From NCBI GenBank assembly GCA_022495005.1, contig JAGYXB010001071.1, forward strand, positions 372,001 to 436,000: 64,000 nt of DNA. The letters are read 5' to 3'. The notes under the pieces were generated by a model that saw only the letters and a list, made by a program, of their open reading frames with translations, made no database searches and was not told the origin of the DNA. Each line of letters opens with the position of its first letter. Positions within the stretch are counted from its first letter, which is position 1. Origin of the DNA: Rhyacophila brunnea. Lineage: Eukaryota > Arthropoda > Insecta > Trichoptera > Rhyacophilidae. Position numbers and translations under genes: made by a program. Below, piece by piece: positions 59,856 through 64,000 of this stretch.

Positions 59856-61351
59856 CACACGATAATCAAAATTTGAAAAATACAAAATTGGTACCTACCT
59901 CGTGAAAATACATATTTTAAAATGTTAATTCATCTGAAGCAAAGAAGCGACTTTTTTATTATCCATTGAACAAATTTCTCGAGAATGGAATCTGTACAAA
60001 CGCAACAGTTATTAACACTGTTGTCTTCTGTTAATTATACCTATCTGACTGACCCGACCCCCCATGCCGGGCCCCTCTTAGGCCGGGCTCCCAGGCTACA
60101 GCCCTGTCAACCCCACCTCTGTGGGGGCCATGGGTTGGCGTGTTTTGTTTTGTTGTGTCTAAACCTTTTTGTATCCATGTTGTTTTAAGCTTCATGTTGT
60201 TAGGCTTTCGCAACGATTATGGATGAGTATAAAACGGTAGATTTTACACCGAATTAACATACCCAATCCGTTCATTTTAGTCTCTATCAAGCAACGAATG
60301 GCCCCACATAATGATGGACTTAGGGAAGTGGAGACTCAACGCCGGATTGATTTTGACTGAAGCGCTCGAAATTGATAATTTTCCAAAAATATGATAAGTA
60401 ATTATATATAACAACAGTTTTGTCAGAATTTTTGTTATATGCCTACATAGCTGAAACTGTCGAATGGAATAACAGTCTTTAAACTTGTGGCATGCAAGAT
60501 TAGGACATGAAAATATTTTTAGCACGAAAATTCGGTTAACGACACGTTATAAATACGAGCCCTATTTCCGACAAGTATTACATTAAACTTAATATTCGTA
60601 TTATAGATATAAAGTAAGTAAATTAAATCACTTTTTAATAATTCACGAGCCGGAACACAATATTTAACTTTACCGCGAGACGAAGCGATAATCTCTGGGA
60701 TTTCACGAACCGGATGTGTATTTCATTCTATTTCGAATCCTGATATTGAAGCCCTCACGATGAAAAAACGATAAATTCCAACTCTTTTTTATTTTTGACT
60801 TGCCTTTATACGTTCAATAAAACAGAGTTCAAACCCATGTAGGTACATAGTTACATAGAAAATAATATATATATAAATATAAGTATATCTTTTCTAGAAT
60901 GATATCCACGGTAGGTAAATATTAGACACATAATAATAATGGTTTCTTTTTTGTTTACACATACGTATTTGTTCAAGTGGTTATGTTAAAATGTCCGGTT
61001 ATGCTATTAGAAGTGCATATTTTTTTCCCGATTTTGGTATACTTTAATAATTATATGACTGGTTTGAGCTGTTTCGAGCCCCCTTTTTAAAACCTCTGAT
61101 GAATCGATTGCATCATCCACGTCAAAGAAAATCAACGCTGGTACCACGAGATTATTTTGACTGATTATGACATAGGTATTTATGATAAATTTACGTGTAA
61201 TACGATTCTGGTTATCACTCGATTAATCAAATCCATAGTTTTCTTAGAATCATTATTTATACAAAACACTTAATATGCAATATTAATTTTCTAACAAGAG
61301 ATAGTTTTAAGATAACCACATCTTTTATTGTTATGAATTAGCTTAGCTAAG
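59856..61351. other. AT-rich stretch with a GC-rich island at 60045-60150
   Basis: The island (GGGCCCCTCTTAGGCCGGGC, CCTCTGTGGGGGCCATGGG) stands out sharply from its surroundings and may be the 3' part of a retroelement, but I cannot name it. The frames at 59985-60188 (+) and 60031-60213 (-) overlap it and are unrecognised. Confidence 0.35.
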
Positions 61352-62079
61352 CAGTGACGTCCCTAGACAAATTGCCGCCCCTAGGCAGCGCACAAAATGC
61401 CGCCCCATTTTATATACATAATTTTTTTTATCATCCTTTCATGATCCCAATATCTAAGAAATGTGTTGTATGAATACGTTACTAACAAAATATAAGTACA
61501 CTTACCACTTAATCTAATTTAAATGCTATATCTACTTCAATAAACAATATTGCGAGTCCATGGTTTCAGATACATTTAAAAATACATCTGACAACTTTCA
61601 AAACTCGCAAGTGACTAGCAAACATATTTGGATAAATTAATTAGATAAGTACCTACCTATGTACAGTAAAAATGAAACAATGATGCGGTTGGTCGATAGT
61701 GTGCGTGCGTATGGGGAGTCGTAATAAATACCTGGCAGCCAATGACCGCGTATTTGTACATAATATACATACGCATAACACCTATAATTCAAATATAATT
61801 CGCGAATCTGCACGTGTCATTGCTAGTCATCAAGGACGTGACGTCCAAGGACAACGGAAGTAAAGTAGACATCGCGAACCCGACAACAAAATTACAGTCC
61901 TGTTAAACCTTTCGAGTGAGCTGAATTTTTTAATGGAAAAATATTTCCGTTATTATTAAATTTAAGTACCTACCTATTTCTATATCTAATATCAAATGAT
62001 CCTCCTCGATTTGCCGCCCTTCGAGTAACTGCCGCCCCCAAGCGACGCTCAATCTGCCTACCCCCACGGGAGGTCACTG
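61352..62079. mobile_element. hAT-like element (728 bp), non-autonomous, exact 8-bp target duplication
   Basis: TAGCTAAG at 61344-61351 and 62080-62087. Tips CAGTGACGTCCC and inverted CAGTGACCTCCC. Subterminal GCCGCCC motifs recur near both ends (four to five times), a pattern seen in hAT transposase-binding regions. No transposase frame in the interior. Confidence 0.85.
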
Positions 62080-62156
62080 TAGCTAAGTTATATGTTTTCG
62101 TAAAGATTTCAATAAATTTGATTGAAATTAGCATTCATCCACATAGACAGGTAAAT

Positions 62157-62564
62157 CAGTGGTGAAGGGTGGAGGTAGGCTGTTAAGATCCGACATAAAT
62201 AGTGCACATTAAGCTTTGTTAGTCATTCGTATATATTTTTATTGAACTAAGACTACAATTTAAAGGTGGTGTTGGTTAGTTTTTTTTAAATCAATTATAA
62301 ACAATATTATTCTATCTATAAAATATCTAAAATTATGTATGGTTTAATGGCATAATTTTAGATATTTTATAGATAGATGAGTATTTTTTACTATTATCTA
62401 TTATGGGTTGGTTTCGCAGTGTTTAATTTAATTTTAAATACTAACCAAAACCATTTATAAAATTGTAGTCTTAGTTCAATGAAAACAAATACGTATGACT
62501 GATAAAGTTTAATCTGCACTATTTATGGCGGATCTTAACAGCCTACCTCCACCCTTCGCCACTG
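62157..62564. mobile_element. hAT-like MITE, copy 2 (408 bp)
   Basis: Tips CAGTGGTGAAGGGTGGAGG and inverted CAGTGGCGAAGGGTGGAGG, with inverted similarity over ~60 bp. Same family as 55837-56421 and the fragment at 18.3 kb. An 8-bp target duplication is not evident. The frame 62525-62809 begins in the right tip and is not a gene. Confidence 0.75.
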
Positions 62565-64000
62565 GGTCATATTATTGTAAAATTTCTGCAAGAATCGGCA
62601 TACATTGTAAGTCAGGCCGATCTCTCCTTACGCGGTTTCCTGTCTTTCCAATGAAGAACAGGATGTTCCCAAATAAAGTGCTGCCATTAAAACCGCACTC
62701 GCTTTCTACTAGACCAAAATATGGAAACAGTCATACGCACCATATGGTATCAAACGACCTTGCTTTGTGTTACTTAGCAGTTAGTAGGTATCAATCGAGA
62801 AAAGCGTAACGAGACTGAAGCAAAAAAAATCTATGACCATATGGGGTTTTTTGCACATTTATGTACATACACGTATGATTCATGCATACGTCTACGAATC
62901 AGCCTGAGATACGTTGATATATTATAAATATAATTTAATCTGACTAATAAAATCAACTACATATTACGTACGTTATAATTGTTATGTTTATTTATATGTT
63001 TTGTTTGTAGTTATTAATGATAATGCCATATTATATTCAAATATAATAAGTGTAATAATAAAAACAGTAAACATAGAATAAGTATAGTAAATTGTTAATA
63101 AAGTACATTTGAATAAAATTAATATAACAGGAAAATAGGCAAAATAAAAGTCATCAGTCGTAAACAAATAAATAATATAACATACACAATATATTACAAT
63201 AATTATTTTTGCGGTAGGTACTGAGGATTGGACGAATAGAAATATATCGCTAGGTTATCGATGAAATTATCGACGGCAAACTTAAATATGCGATTATAAA
63301 TTCTACATAAGTGTTTTCAATATTTTGTGAATCAGGTAATGTTCTCCAATTATGTATTATTGTAAGATATAATTTATTAATAATTAGATGAGCTTTTTAA
63401 GTGGACTGTAATTATTTTGTGGGAAGATAAGGAGGTCGAATCTAGGGGTGGGGGCGATGGAACAGAGTGCCAGACACTGACCTTTGTGATGATGTATGAT
63501 GACTCCGTGGTCTGGTTTTAACTTTCACTCGATTATCGGTATTGTTGTGTACCCTCACGCACTTTGTGACACAGTTTTATTGATTATATGTGAGGGTGTA
63601 TGAATGATGATTATAGATTCTGAATGAGTCTGTATCTATTGAGTCAATCACTGAAGTGACGGAAAGCTATTAGAAGCCCGCACACGCCCGCTGTCAAGAT
63701 GCAACTGCATGTTCTTTGTAACACCGTCTCTCATCAACCGTAATTGCTTATTGATTGTCTGGTGACAATAACACTGGGGATTAGGAGGTTTGTGAGGAGA
63801 TAAGGAGTGGAATGGGAACATAAATAGCCCAACTATTAATATTTCAATATATTTATGTTTATTGATATAGTGTAATATTTCAAAGAAGACAAGTCAGATT
63901 TTATTCAACATGGATGTGGAAAATGATCCAATCTAAGAAACCTGAAGTGTTTAACCGATTTCTTAAAATACTAACGTGTGCATGTGATACATAGACCTCA
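62565..64000. other. No gene recognised; less AT-rich from 63420
   Basis: 63420-63830 contains G-rich sequence and CCCTCAC/GTGAGGG repeats (63552, 63592) that may be part of an element cut by the window edge. Nothing else supported. Confidence 0.35.

Noticed and set aside
62525..62809. 94-residue plus-strand ORF
   Set aside because: It starts inside the right terminal repeat of a MITE and has no recognisable motif.
1..64000. CRISPR array, operon or prokaryotic system
   Set aside because: No regularly spaced repeats, no clustered long ORFs; content is that of a repeat-rich insect-type nuclear genome.

Overview
The window looks like insect (at least arthropod) nuclear DNA. It is strongly AT-rich, has no bacterial-style gene packing, and is crowded with decayed transposable elements: tRNA-derived SINEs, jockey-like and RTE-like LINE tails, many terminal-inverted-repeat (TIR) elements and one well-preserved LTR retrotransposon. 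Short runs of the arthropod telomere unit TTAGG lie inside some repeats. The order of insect cannot be settled from this sequence. No complete host gene is visible; the only host-like coding signal is one candidate small exon near 47.2 kb on the minus strand.

The centrepiece is a Ty3/Gypsy element of the CsRn1 type at 31095-37240. It has two LTRs of about 0.7 kb, an ATAAC target duplication, a tRNA-Trp primer site, gag with a CHCC knuckle, and pol in the -1 frame behind a G-GGA-AAC slippery site. Pol carries protease, RT, RNase H and a DDX35E integrase. A small third ORF, predicted myristoylated with one membrane span, precedes a polypurine tract. The LTRs are nearly identical in U3 but clearly different in their last ~120 bp, which ordinary reverse transcription does not explain.

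Layout. 1.9-2.7 kb: a TIR element beside a LINE tail. 3.4-6.7 kb: SINE copies, one split by a TIR element, a ~610-bp foldback with hammerhead-like cores, and a jockey-like tail. 7.2-11.5 kb: a foldback, a truncated and a complete TTAA-flanked TIR element, and a SINE ending in telomere-like repeats. 13.7-16.9 kb: an RTE tail and a TIR element nested in another. 18-23.5 kb: jockey tails, a miniature TTAA element and a 277-bp inverted repeat carrying tRNA-like Pol III promoters. 25.7-29.2 kb: nested TIR elements and an RTE insertion with a 15-bp target duplication. 31-37.2 kb: the LTR element. 38.4-40.8 kb: two SINEs and two small DNA transposons. 47-50.2 kb: the candidate exon, a palindromic repeat and two LINE fragments. 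51-56.4 kb and 58-62.6 kb: mostly TIR elements, several with exact target duplications. The rest is AT-rich sequence in which I see nothing specific.

The genes do not form a pathway. Apart from the LTR element, which encodes its own replication proteins, the DNA elements shown here are non-autonomous and would have depended on transposases or LINE proteins encoded elsewhere.
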